Shown piece after piece: positions 10,956 through 22,292 of a DNA stretch of 64,000 nucleotides (positions are counted from its first letter, which is position 1; the number at the start of each line of letters is the position of its first letter). Made by a program: the position numbers and the translations under genes. Under the pieces are notes generated by a model that was not told where the DNA came from, ran no database searches, and worked only from the letters and a program-made list of their open reading frames with translations. This DNA comes from Amorphophallus konjac (Eukaryota; Streptophyta; Magnoliopsida; Alismatales; Araceae): NCBI GenBank assembly GCA_022559845.1, contig CM040120.1:162608334-162672333 (forward strand). Direction: 5' to 3'.

Positions 10956-12649
10956 CCTTAACCGTCACGTCCCGATATATAGGTACAGCAGAAACAACTC
11001 GAGAACATGAACAGTCAACAAAGTAAGCCTCTAGCTAGCACAACCATCAGAGCACTACAACCATTCACACAAAATAGTGAACACCACACCATATAATCAA
11101 AACCACAACTTTATTAATCAAATAATCCATGTTTACAATGACACTTAGACTTACTTGACATCATGACTCCCTAGACTCAATAAAATAGAAAATTTCATAA
11201 CATGATCAACTTCACCGCCTATCATAGTGAAGGAATCTAAATTACAATAACAGACTCTTGACCATCTAGGCTTCTCCCGATCTTTACTCGCTCTCAGAAT
11301 CACCACTTGAGTACTCTGACTCCGAGCCACCAGAACTTCCTGAAAAGATTGGAAAAGTAGGGAATGAGTGCACTCGCCCAGTAGGTATCTTCGTGACAAC
11401 ATGATGTCATACTTTACATGTTTAACATTTTAGCTCTAGAAGGTAAGATAGAAAAGAATGCGATAAAACATGCGAACAAAACCATAGTAATAACAAGTAA
11501 CAAGATATGAAGGTAAGAACATGATATTGCAAGAATATATGATCAAGATCTAGCAAGAATATAAGATGGCCTCTCATTCAAGAATGTACTATCAATAATG
11601 AGAATGTACTTTTCATAACCTTGAAAAGGCTATGCACTAGAAAGTCATGTAACAAGAATGTACTTCAAGCAAGCACGTATAATTTCGTGAATGACCTCTT
11701 GGATTTCACCCATTTATAAAAAAAGTACACCCAGCACAATGCGACGCTAGTAATCATTATACCCCATGGTTAATAGTATATTTCCGGCCATCTACCGAGG
11801 GGGCTAGACAGGAGCCCTTGGACACCGTCCGTGCCCGCCCTTGCATCTTCAAGTTATAAATTAAGCTACTTCCACGATAAATAACAATAAAGTCAGCCAA
11901 GAATGTGAAGTTCAATAATACCATTGAGATGATAGTAAGCATGGCATGAATGTCCCAATTTCATGAACCTGAGAGGTCAAGAATGACTTAAAAAGAATGT
12001 TGTGTTATGGGAGGAATTCGGCAGCATAACAACATATTTATCAATTTTCATAGTTCATTAGAGACTTTAATGAATAATGTTTGTGTTCCAGATAGTCAGA
12101 AGATCATCTGAAACAGAGCAAGATCAACCTGTTGGTTAAACCTTGGGTTGGGCAAAACTTGACAGAATGCGGTTGCCGGGGATCCACGATTAAAAGAACG
12201 CGATAGGGAACAATCCGCGATCAGGCAGAGAGTCAACCTAGGAAAGGAACAGTTCGACTTAATCAGAAGTCCGTGTGCTGAAACCAGAACGTGGTCAGGA
12301 ACAAGCCACTATCAGAAGGATGCGGTTGTCTATGAGTCGCAAAAAGGATAGGCCCAAGGAAATGCTGAAAACATGAAGTGCTCTCTAACTTTTTGGGTTG
12401 TTAGGGTACAACCAGCTCGGCGTCCTAGTGAGAATCCCAGGCTCGCGGATACTTACGGAGGCCTTGAAACATGAATTCTTAGTATGGCAGAAGGAATATC
12501 CGACGGAGAGACATTCAATGTCCAAGAAGGTGTTCCTATCATGTGCAAGTGAACTAATAGCAACGTATTGGAGTACGGGCTTTGTGCAAGCAATGAAACC
12601 AGAAATAAGATGAGAAGGAAATGTGCTAACACATAAACCACCGTGTTAC

Positions 12650-15048
12650 TGATGGAGGCATCACCCGTGACTCCCTTTGGCTCGGGTCTTCCTCACACTC
12701 CGGCACCATTTGAGTTCGGGCCTCTCTCCATAAAGGCCCAATTATCCTTTTTGTGCTTTCTATTTGAGTCATTTGATGTAATTTTCATTTTCTTGAGTCA
12801 TGTCCCTAGGTCTTGTGTTTATTTTCCTAAGTTTGAGTGTCATTATGTTGTTTAGTTAGCTATTGGGCCCATTTCATTGGGCTTGGCCCAAGAGCCCCCC
12901 TACCCCCTCGGTTATTTGTCATTGAGTCTTTTGTCAGGGTCTTATTGTAAAATGTGGGTTGCCTATATAGGGCCCAATTCCCTTCATTTGGAACTAATGA
13001 ATGAATCAATACAAAGATTTCCAATTGAGTGTTCAACTTAGTTCTAATGGAGTGATTCCACTATTGGGTGAGAAGCCCTAGGGGAGAGATTCCCCACCCC
13101 ACCTCCCTCTCTCTCTCTCTCCCTCTTTCTCTCTCCTTGGTTCGCCCCTCCCTCTCTCTCCTCCACTTCCCAACCACCTCCACCCTCCCACCTACCCCAT
13201 TAAAGCCCCTCCACTTCCCACCACCCTCTTTACTCCTCCCACCTAGTTCCAAGGGTGAACCCTCCAATCACCACTCCACCCTCCAACCCCCAACCACCCT
13301 ACCTCTTTCCAATACCCCTTTCCTTCTTCCCCATGCAACCTTCCACCTCACAAGGCCCATTTCAAATTTGAAAACCCTTCCCTCCATGGGCTTTGGCCGC
13401 CCCTCCCTCGTCCCCTTGGATTAGGTTCGCCCCTCTCCTTCCCTCCACCCTCCTCCACCCACTTCACCATCCACCCTCCACTCACCCTTCCCTTTGGCTG
13501 AACCAGAACACCCCTTTGCGCCACCCCCTTATCCAGCCCCTCCACTACCCTTAGCCACCCTCCACAACCCCCCTCCATCTCCATCCACCCCTCAATCATC
13601 TCCCCTTAACCATATGCCTCCTTCTCCTTCTTCTTCCCTAGTCATTGGAAGCTAGACCTAGGTTGCTGCTTGCAGTCTAGAGGTTACAGGTGAACCAGTA
13701 ACTTGCAGCGGCCACCACGACTTCCTCTGGATGAGTTTTAAGATGCAAGAGCTATCGTTGGAAGCGTCTACCGGTCTCCTTCGCAACGGCGGTGGTTTCG
13801 TCCCCATCCGAGCTCCGAGCTGCCCGGGAGATCCGTTCTCCCACCACTGCGCAGTGTTACCCCTGCTGAAGACCTGAACCTGAGTAGAAGCTCTGCAACG
13901 ACAAACCTCAGAAGAATCAGTTCAAGAGCTCTTCTGAAACGTTCTTCATTGCCCTGTCTACTTTCAGAATCAAGAAACAGAACTTCAATCGGCATTCGTG
14001 ATCCAGAGTTATCATTTTTCTCCCTCAGCTACGCGGTTCTGCTACCCACAGTCTGCACCGACCAGTCATCATTGTTCAGAGTTCCCTGATCTTCTCCGGC
14101 ATCGTTTGTCTTCCCCGTCAGTTTTTCTGCGAAGAAGACTCATCCACGGTTCCAACGAATCTGACGGTGCTTGATTCCGAGTTCGGGAGCTGTCGAGGCA
14201 TCCTCTGCAACCTGCTGTTGGAAACCAGGAGCTGCCTGTCCGAGAGTCTGCCTCCCTGTTCGGGCCTCCACCCAGACCAGCACTGGCGACAGAAGAATTC
14301 AAATAAATTTGGACGTATTCCCTGGCCTCTTACCAAGATTTCCCATATGGTTTCGTCCCCAACAAAATTCGGTAGCAGTCGCAGCAGTGAAATCTTCAAT
14401 CTCCTGTCAGCACTTACAGATCGTGGCAGAATCGGCAATCTCCCCTCTTCGGTGTTCCTTTCTCAAGTTCCCCTCCCCGCTTGGCTGGCTGAAGGCCCCT
14501 CCCTGTGTGGAGGTAGTTTTACTTGTAATATCCATTAACCCCCACCCCAAGATCCCCCTCTTGCGTGAGGTGTAGTGCTGTAATGTGATTGAGCAGGTCA
14601 AGCTACACCGCCACGGCGTGTGGGGATCTACTCGCCTCCCCGCTCGCCCTTGTCTCCGAGCGGGACCGGTTTCTTCAAACCGGTTGAGTAAGTGCTCAAA
14701 CCCCACTCCATTTAGTGCTTGTCTTTCAATATTAGTTCTTAGTTCCGCTGGCCGTGAGAGTGAGTGCTCGATCCTCAAGCCCCGTTGCCTTGAGTGATCA
14801 CCGTAGGGAGAGTGTAACCGGTGCCTTTGGCACTTTGTTGGCCCCATTGAATTGGGCTCCCTCATCCTTTGGGTATCAAACTTTGGCCTTGCTGGCCCTC
14901 TACCAGCAAGGGCCCAACCCCACATCCTCCACTTGGCATTGCCAAGTCACCCCGGGCTTGGGTGAGCGACGGGAGAGCGGTGGCCCAAAATTGGCCGTTT
15001 TCATTGCGAATGTGCTTGCTTGCCTAAGTCTTAGGTTGTGTCACATCA
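12650..15048 (+). mobile_element. Solo LTR D (2399 bp), lineage unknown
   Basis: The element has TGATG...CATCA ends and is flanked by GTTAC on both sides (12645-12649 and 15049-15053). Solo LTR C has this site empty, which proves the insertion. A TATA box (CTATATAG, 12963-12970) and the downstream layout give plus orientation. About 500 bases (13090-13630) are almost pure C/T on this strand. A perfect stem ACCGGTTT-CTTC-AAACCGGT lies near 14663-14682. The open frames inside are low-complexity by-products, not genes. I do not recognise the family. Confidence 0.85.
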
Positions 15049-16263
15049 GTTACTAATTGAAAATCTCTTTATTACAAACTATATAAAATTTTCCTGTGAA
15101 AATACATAAGATGAAAATAAGCTTTAAAACCATGCTAAGACTCAATATAAAATCACGTCACGATCAGGGAATGCAATATGGCATAGCTAACTACATATAT
15201 ACAAAGTTTGACTTGGTTACTATTTTGGGTTAACAGAACACATGTCAGGATTCTCCCACGACCACCTTCTGGAGGTTGTGGTTGGTCGGGCGACCGTGGC
15301 TTCAAGACGCGGCTTCTGGTCAACCGCTATCTTTCTGCCGGGAGACAGAGACAATACCAGCTTTTGCAGGACCCATGTGTATGGCTAATCAACATTTAAC
15401 TAGTCTAAAACTGACAGGAAAAGCATGCTATCATGGAAATAATGCATGGGGTAGCATAAATTAAGCAAAAGTTATTATCTTTGTATTAGGGTTGCAGGGA
15501 CAGTATGTAGTAAAAACCCTATTGGGTGATCATATTAAAAACATGAAATACGATGTGTACGATTCATGAAATCATGTAAGGATAGAGGACTTTTACTCTT
15601 AACAAGATGTTTAAGCCATTCACGAGACAACCTACCTCTGGGGTTGCTCCTAGCCTTGGAATTTCTCACCGGAAGAAGGCTCCCGTTCCTGCGCATCTTG
15701 CATAGAAACATCAACTTCCGCGCTTTCTAACTTCTTGACCGATTGACCTCGTAACACCAAAATTAGAGGGACGTTAGAAGACACTAAGGAGAATAAATAA
15801 ACATAAAGGAATAACATGAAACGATGACACTATACCTTCGTCCCTTGTGATCCAAAATTAGGGTTCGCGCAGGACAAACCTGGGACCTATTTATATGAAA
15901 TAACCTAGGGTTAGGGTTTTAGTTCGAATTAGAAGTCTTATAGGGTGTCAAGTCGATCCTCTAAGAGTCCTGGTCAGGTTTCCACTATAGATCACATCGA
16001 TCCATGGCGATTTAGTGGACAGAAATCTGAATTCTTTCGTGTTTATCACTTTCCGTTTGCAGAACCTAGTCGCGGTCGAGGAGGGACCGCGGCCACTAGA
16101 TCGCGGTGTCGCGATAGACTGCCACCTGCCTGGCTTCCAAAATTTTGAATTTAATTCGAATTCCACTTATAATTATATCCTAATTCCCTTCTTAATTAGG
16201 GAACTTACCCAATTACGTGTCTAAGGGTTGGGCTTGGGCCAAAAGGCTTAGAATCAGATCTTA

Positions 16264-16664
16264 TTTTTTTTCTTGGTAGGTAATAAACTTTGTATTAAAT
16301 GAAAAAGGAGCTGTACATCAGAAGTCTGAAAAGCAGAACTATCATGCTCAGGTCCACACAGGCTGTGGTCTTGTAGCTTAATTATGAAATAAGAATAAAT
16401 CTTTTGAAAATGCATTCTTCCCTTCTAGTCAATCTGTTTTGACCCTGCGCTTCCATGCAGCTTCTGGCATCATCAAGGATGTCTATTAGAAGGTTTGTTT
16501 TTATGGTGGAAGTGTCATCAAAAATTCTTCTACATCGTTCCTTCCATATCTTCCAAAGAGTAATGATGAATAAAATTCTAGCAAATTTAATCAATTGTCC
16601 TGATTGCGGGAATTCAGATTGTAGCTGCTGCAACTCCTGGGCCAAGCCAGTCTTCGGTTGTCTT
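16264..16664 (-). mobile_element. 5'-truncated LINE fragment in T1 LTR
   Basis: The minus strand encodes the last 85 or so residues of a plant LINE ORF2: an FIITLWKIWKERCRRIF block, usual after the zf-RVT/RNase H region, then a stop and a short 3' UTR. It ends in an A-rich tail, seen as a T run near 16264-16271. The matching site in solo LTR C is uninterrupted. Its exact 5' edge is uncertain by about 10-15 bases. Short 5'-truncated copies are the usual product of LINE retrotransposition. Confidence 0.8.
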
Positions 16665-16857
16665 TAGTAATTCGGCTGTCCATCTAAGTGGGCTTAACCA
16701 TTTAGTTAATAGTTGGGCCTTTTTATCAAAGGCTTTAATCCATTAAATCAATTAATTAACCCATTAAGCCCTTAAGCCTCATTAAAGGCTTAAATAAATC
16801 CTCTTAAAATTTTGAAAATATTTAAAAAATTACTAGAAAATTACCAGGGGTGCTACA

Positions 16858-16984
16858 CCCTCCCCCACTAAAAAAGAATTTGGTCCCCAAATTTCGTGCA
16901 TGAGATTGTGGAGGGCGTACACTTACAATTAGATCACTTTGAGAATCTTTTCCTCATTGCTTTATCTATTTCCAATGTAGCTTC
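16858..16984 (-). pseudogene. T1 second half of chromodomain and PPT
   Basis: From 16984 leftward the minus strand starts GAAGC and reads a chromodomain end (EIDKAMRKRFSK, stop). This continues without a frame change from the chromodomain cut at 6386. Then come about 60 non-coding bases and the polypurine tract TTAGTGGGGGAGGG (16858-16871) directly before the LTR. The related plus-strand chromodomain of T2 has the same layout. Confidence 0.85.
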
Positions 16985-17055
16985 TGTTAGGGTGCACGGC
17001 TAGGATCTCGAGCGGGGGTGAATAGATCCCCCAATTATAAACTATGCTCAATGAG
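16985..17055 (-). repeat. Sirevirus LTR remnant (71 bp), right-hand copy
   Basis: This is the 3' end of an S1-type LTR; it aligns with 4265-4335 with about five mismatches. It is preceded by GCTTC (16980-16984), the same five bases that follow the S1 LTR at 6386. The remnant stops abruptly at 17055 against LINE sequence, with no target duplication, marking a rearrangement point. Confidence 0.85.
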
Positions 17056-17808
17056 AAGATGGAATGTAGATTCCTGACATGCCAGAGAACAACAAGAGCA
17101 CTTTGAACAGAGATGAATGCCACAACGCATGACCATGTCATTAGTAGGGAAACACCTTTGCATAATCTTCCAGACAAAAATACAGACCATTTGGTTGCGA
17201 TGTGAGCAGCCCAAAGAGCTGGCCAGTCAGCCAAGGGAGCAACGCCTTGGATAATGTCCCGAGCAGAACTAGCAGTGAAACGGCCAGAGGGAGTGGGACA
17301 CCAAATCCAGGTATCCTTCAACTCCGAGGTGGAAAGAATATGCTAAAAAATCACAGTGGGGCAACGCTGGACAGCCAGGGACAGATGAGCCAATCTGGAG
17401 CAGCAAGGGCCAGACTAATCGTAATCAACTTGTCACTGACCGCGTTCCACAAAGGTGGACTTAAGTGGGCTATTGCCCACCTAAATGTCGAACCAGAATG
17501 GGGCCGACGAAGCAACGTCGAGGTGACAACGCGATGGTGCTCAGCAACAATGGATGCAACTCTGATCCATAATGCCTTGTCCAGAGCTTTAACGAGGGGG
17601 AAACTAGCTTCAGGGAAATGACACCGATACAAATGTTTCTCCTTGAAGAATCTGGACAACAAAGAAGAAGAGGTGATCACAGTCCAAAGCAACTTCACAT
17701 GAATGGCCGCCTGCATATCCTCAAGACTGATAATCCCCAGCCCGCCACAGCGCTTGGGTTGGCAAATGACAGCCCAAGATTTCCAGTGTCTTTTAGGGGC
17801 ACCTTCAA
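17056..17808 (-). pseudogene. LINE segment 6: ORF2 C-terminal region and zf-RVT
   Basis: The minus strand encodes the L1-type ORF2 part after RT: HWKSWAVICQPKRCGGLGI (the usual W..C.PK..GGLG motif), LEDMQAAIHVKLLW, then the zf-RVT domain with DTWIWCPTPSGRFTASSA and an AALWA..KWSVF block, disrupted by frameshifts. It joins segment 5 across solo LTR C, whose target duplication is TTCAA. It ends inside zf-RVT at 17056 with no stop codon, 3' UTR or poly-A, so the LINE's own 3' end has been lost. Confidence 0.85.
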
Positions 17809-20800
17809 TGTCATGCCCTGAGATATAGGTATAGCGGAAACAACTCGGGAACATGAACAATCGACAATGTAAGCCTCTAGCAAGCATGACAATCAGAGCG
17901 CTACACCCATTCACACAAAATAGTGAACACAACACCATATAATCAAAACCTCAACTTTATTAATCAAATAATCCAAGTTTACAATGACACTTAGACTTAC
18001 TTGACATCATGACTCCCTAGACTCAATAAAATATAAAATTTCATAACATGATCAACTTCACCGCCTATCATAGTGAAGGAATCTAAATTACAATAAAAGA
18101 CTCTTGACCATCTAGGCTTCTCTCGATCTTTACTCGCTCTTGGAATCACCACTTGAGTACTCTGACTCCGAGCCACCAGAACTTCCTGAAAAGATTGAAA
18201 AAGTAGGGAATGAGCGCACTCGCCCAGTAGGTATCTTCGTGTCAACATGATGGCATTCTTTACATGTTTAACATTTTAGCTCTAGAAGGTAAGATAGAAA
18301 AGAATGTGATAAAACATGCGAACAAAACCATAGTAATAACAAGTAGCAAGATATGAAGGTAAGAACATGATATTGCAAGAATATATGATCAAGATCTAGC
18401 AAGAATATAAGTTGGCCTCTCATTCAAGAATGTACTATCAATAATGAGAATGTAATTTTCATAACCTTGAAAAGGCTATGCACTAGAAAGTCATGTAACA
18501 AGAATGTACTTCAAGCAAGCTCGTATAATTTCGTGAATGACCTCATGGATTTCACCCGTTTATAAAAAAAGTACACCCAGCACAATGCGACGCTAGTAAT
18601 CATTATACACCGTGGTTAATAGTATATTTCCGGCCATCTACCGATGGGGTTAGACAGGAGCCCTTGGACACCGTCCGTGTCCGCCCTTGCATCTTCAAGT
18701 TATAAATCAAGCTACTTCCATGAGAAATAACAATAAAGTCGGCCAAGAATGTAAAGTTCAATAATACCATTGAGATGATAGTAAGCAAGGCATGAATGTA
18801 CCAATTTCATGAACCTGAGAGGTCAAGAATGACTTAAAAAGAATGTTGTGTTACGGGAGGAATCCGGCAGCATAAAATCATATTTATCAATTTTCATAGT
18901 TCATTAGGGACTTTAATGAATAATATTTGGGTTCTAGATAGTCAGAAGATCATCTGAAACAGAGCAAGATCAACCCGTTGGTTAAACCTCGGGTTGGGCA
19001 AAACTTGACAGAACGCGGTTGCCGGGGATCCACAATTAAAAGAACGTAATAGGGAACAATCCGCGATCAGGCAGAGAGTCAACCCAGGAAAGGAACATGT
19101 CGACTTAATCAGAAGTCTGTGTGCTGAAACCAGAACGTGGTCAGGAACAAGCCACTATCAGAAGGACGTGGTTGTCTATGAGTCACGAAAAAGATAGGCC
19201 ACAGAAAATGCTGAAAACATGAAGTGCTCTCTAACTTTTTGGGTTTTTAGGGTACAACCAGCTCGACGTCCTAGTGGGAATCCCAGGCTCGCGGATACTT
19301 ACGGAAGCCTTGAAACATGAATTCCTAGTCTAGCAGAAGGAATATCTGACGGAGAGGCATTCAGTGTCCAAGAAAGTGTTCCTATCATGTGCAAGTGAAC
19401 TAATAGTAACGTACCAGAGTTCGGGCTATGTGTAAGTAATGAAACCAGAAATAAGATGAGAAGGAAATGTGCTGACACATAAACCACCATGTCACTACTT
19501 GAAAATCCTTTTATTACAAATTATATAAAAATTTCCTATGAAAATACATAAGATGATAATAAGCTTTAAAACCATGCTAAGACTCTATATAAAATCATTT
19601 CGTGATCAAGGAATGCAAATAAACAAGATATGGGATAGCTAACTACATATATACAAAGGTTGACCTGGTTACTAATTTCGGTTAACTGAACACATGTCAC
19701 AGTTCTCTCATGACCGCCTTCTGGAGATCGCGGTTGGTCGGGCGACCACGGCTTCAAGACGCGGCTCCTGGGTCGACCGCTCTCTTTCTGCTGTGAGATA
19801 GAGACAATACCAGCTTTTGCAGGACCCATGTGTATGGCTAATCAACATGTAACTAGTCTTAAACTGACACGAAAAGCATGCTATCATGGGAATAATGCAT
19901 GGGGTAGCATAAATTAACCAAACGTTATTATCTTTGTAGTAGGGTTGCAGGGACAGTATGTAGTAAACACCCTATTGGGTGATCATATTAAAAACATGAA
20001 ATACGATGTGTACGATGCATGAAATCATGTAAGGATAGAGGGCTTTTACTCCTAACAAGATGTTTAAGCCATTCACGAGACAACCTACCTCTGGGGTTGC
20101 TCCTAGCCTTGAAATTTCTCGCCGGAAGAAGGCTCCCATTCCTGTGTGTCCTGCATATAAATAACAACTTTCGTGCTTTCTAACTCCTTGAACAATTGAC
20201 CTCCTAAAACCAAAATTAGAGGGACGTTAGAAGACACTAAGGAGACTAAATAACTCTAAGGCAATAACCTGAAATGACGACCCTTCGTCCCTTGTGATCC
20301 AAACTTAGGGTTCGCGCAAGACGAACATGGGATATATTTATAGGAAATAACCTAGGGTTAGGGTTTTAGGTCGAATTAGAAGTCCTATGGGGTGTCAAGT
20401 CGATCCTCTAAGAGTCCTGGGCATGTTTCCACTATAGATCACGTCGATGCATGGCAATTTTTTGGGCAGAAATCCGAATTCTTCCATGTTTATCACTTTA
20501 CGTTTACGAAACCTAGTCGCAGTCGAGGAGGGACCGCGACCACTAGATAGCGGTGTCGCAATAGACCGCGACCTGCCTTGCTTCCCAAAATTTGAATTTA
20601 ATTCGAATTCCACTCCTAATTATCTCCTAATTCCCTTCTTAATTAGGGAACTTACCCAATTACGTGTCTAAGGGTTGGGCTTGGGCCAAAAGGCTTAGAA
20701 TTAGATCTTAGGGTCCATTTAAGTGGGCTTAACCAATTACTTAATAGCTGGACCTTTTTATCAAAGGCTTTAATCCATTAAATAAATTAATTAACCCATT

Positions 20801-20892
20801 AAGCTCTTAAGCCGCATTAAAAGCTTAAATAAATCCTATTAAATTTTTGAGAAATTCTAGAAAATTACCAAAAAATTACTAGGGGTGCTTCA
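17809..20892 (-). mobile_element. Solo LTR C (3084 bp), Tekay/Del-like, T1 family
   Basis: The plus-strand copy starts TGTCATGCCC and ends GGTGCTTCA, flanked by TTCAA at 17804-17808 and 20893-20897. It is nearly collinear with the T1 LTR over its whole length and lacks T1's two insertions. A minus-strand TATA box (CTATAAATATATCC) lies near 20333-20346. No internal region is left, as expected after recombination between the two LTRs of a full element. Confidence 0.92.
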
Positions 20893-21875
20893 TTCAAAGG
20901 ATCCCCAGAAAAAGTTTGCAAATAGCCTGTGAACCGAGCTGATAACAACATGAGGAACCGCCAATGTAGAGAGGGTGTAAAGCGGGATAGAGGAAAGGAC
21001 ATGCTTAATAAGAATGACCCGGCCCCCAGCAGATAGAAGACTGGCTTTCCACGTCTACACTCTGGCATTAGTCTTAGCAGCCAAATGAGAAAAATAGACC
21101 ACTTTAGATCTACCATAAAAGAGCAGAATGCCAAGATAAGCAAAAGGTAATTGTTTACGGTAAAAGCCCGTAGCAGCCGAGATAGCATGGCAAAAACTAG
21201 CAGGCGCATTCCTATGCACAATTAAGGAACTCTTGGCAATGTTTACCAGCTGGCGCGAAGAAGCTTCATATCATCTTACAAAGGTCATCAGGTTGCACAC
21301 CGATCTGGCAGAACCATTTGAAAAAATCAGAGTTTCATCAGCAAACAAGAGGTGCATAACAGGGCTACACCTCCTATAAGTGTGGTAATAACCAACCCTG
21401 TGAGAAGTGAATAGACTACTAATGCCTCTACTCAGAGCTTCTTCAGGCAAGATGAATAACGCAGGAGCGATAGGATCCCCTTATCGGAGGCCCCTTGAGG
21501 ATTTGGAAAAACCACAAAGAGAACCATTCACCAGAACAGAAAGCTAGCAATTTGACAACATCAGATCAATAAGGGAAATGAAGGCCCTGGAAAAGCCAAA
21601 CTTCTGAAGAACAGAATAAATAAAATCCCATTCCATGCAATCATATGCCTTGGCCATGTCCAGTTTAAAAATAACATTCCTGCCTCTACATTTCCGACCC
21701 AAATCCTGAATCAGCTCCTGCACTAGAGACACATTCTCAATGATATAGTGCCCTTTGACAAAGGCACCCTGTTCCTCCGAGATAAGAAAAGGCAAGAGCG
21801 TAGATAGCCTATCAGTGATGATGCGGGAGATAACCTTGTACAAAAAATTACAGACGCTGATTGGGCGGTAGTCCT
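20893..21875 (-). pseudogene. LINE segment 5: reverse transcriptase
   Basis: The minus strand reads the L1-type RT: YRPISVCN, ISEEQGAFVKGH, the motif A block FKLDMAKAYDCMEWDF, an RGLR.GDP block, and LLFADETLIF. The last is where FADD is standard, so the second catalytic Asp is Glu. It ends in LFANFFWGS. Stops interrupt the frame (for example near 21544). It begins at the target duplication of element G (GTCCT, 21871-21875). Confidence 0.9.
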
Positions 21876-22187
21876 TGTGGGAATGGGTTTTTATTAAAAT
21901 ATTTTGTCATTGATTTATTTGTATTTATTTTGTTTATTAATTAGGCGTGCCAGTCACTGTCGTGACAATTTATTATGCGCTCATCGGACTGATCAGACAA
22001 TTATGGGTGATCGTGTCGGGACCCGAAACCAGTCGTACCGTAAAGGTTACGACGTTAATTACGCCCCTCTGAAAGAGGGACAACCCTTGATTAGTCACCA
22101 AAATAAAGACCATGGGATCCATATAATAAGATATGCAATTGCATGCAAGCACACAATATGGTAATACTTATTTATTAAATCGACTCT

Positions 22188-22292
22188 TGGTATGAGACGG
22201 AGAACTTAGGCCGGAAGACCACCGTCACGCATAGTGATAATTTTCGGTTGGACGTAACCCAACTTTTTGCTAATCACCATTTGATATACCAG
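22188..22292 (+). repeat. TTGGTA/TACCA module, left G LTR
   Basis: It starts CTTGGTATGAG, has CATAGTGATA and TCGGTTGGACG inside, and ends ACCATTTGATATACCAGAG. The ends are short inverted repeats. Confidence 0.8.

Larger units (their letters stand above)
10963..16857 (-). repeat. T1 LTR (C type), about 3.08 kb without its two insertions
   Basis: The minus-strand start TGTAGCACCCCTGG directly follows a PPT, and the end ...GACGTGACG lies seven bases before the PBS. It aligns end to end with solo LTR C (17809-20892). The total length of 5895 bp falls to about 3.08 kb once solo LTR D and the LINE fragment are removed, matching 3084 bp for the solo copy. A TATA box (CATATAAATAGG on the minus strand) lies at 15886-15897. 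Because it has both a PPT upstream and a PBS downstream, it serves as 3' LTR of one unit and 5' LTR of the next. Confidence 0.9.
6386..16984 (-). mobile_element. Tekay/Del-like Ty3/gypsy element T1, circularly permuted within the window
   Basis: In minus-strand order the parts are: second half of the chromodomain (16984 to about 16930), PPT, LTR, PBS, gag-protease, RT, RNase H, integrase, first half of the chromodomain (ending 6386). The two chromodomain halves carry the same five bases GAAGC at their cut ends and continue in one frame. Both cut ends abut Sirevirus LTR ends. The order fits a tandem T1(S)-T1(S) array made by unequal crossing-over between LTRs. All coding parts are decayed. Confidence 0.85.

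Noticed and set aside
14118..14925. Overlapping open frames of 70-170 residues in solo LTR D
   Set aside because: They overlap on both strands, have no domain, and come from C/T-rich or GC-rich LTR sequence.
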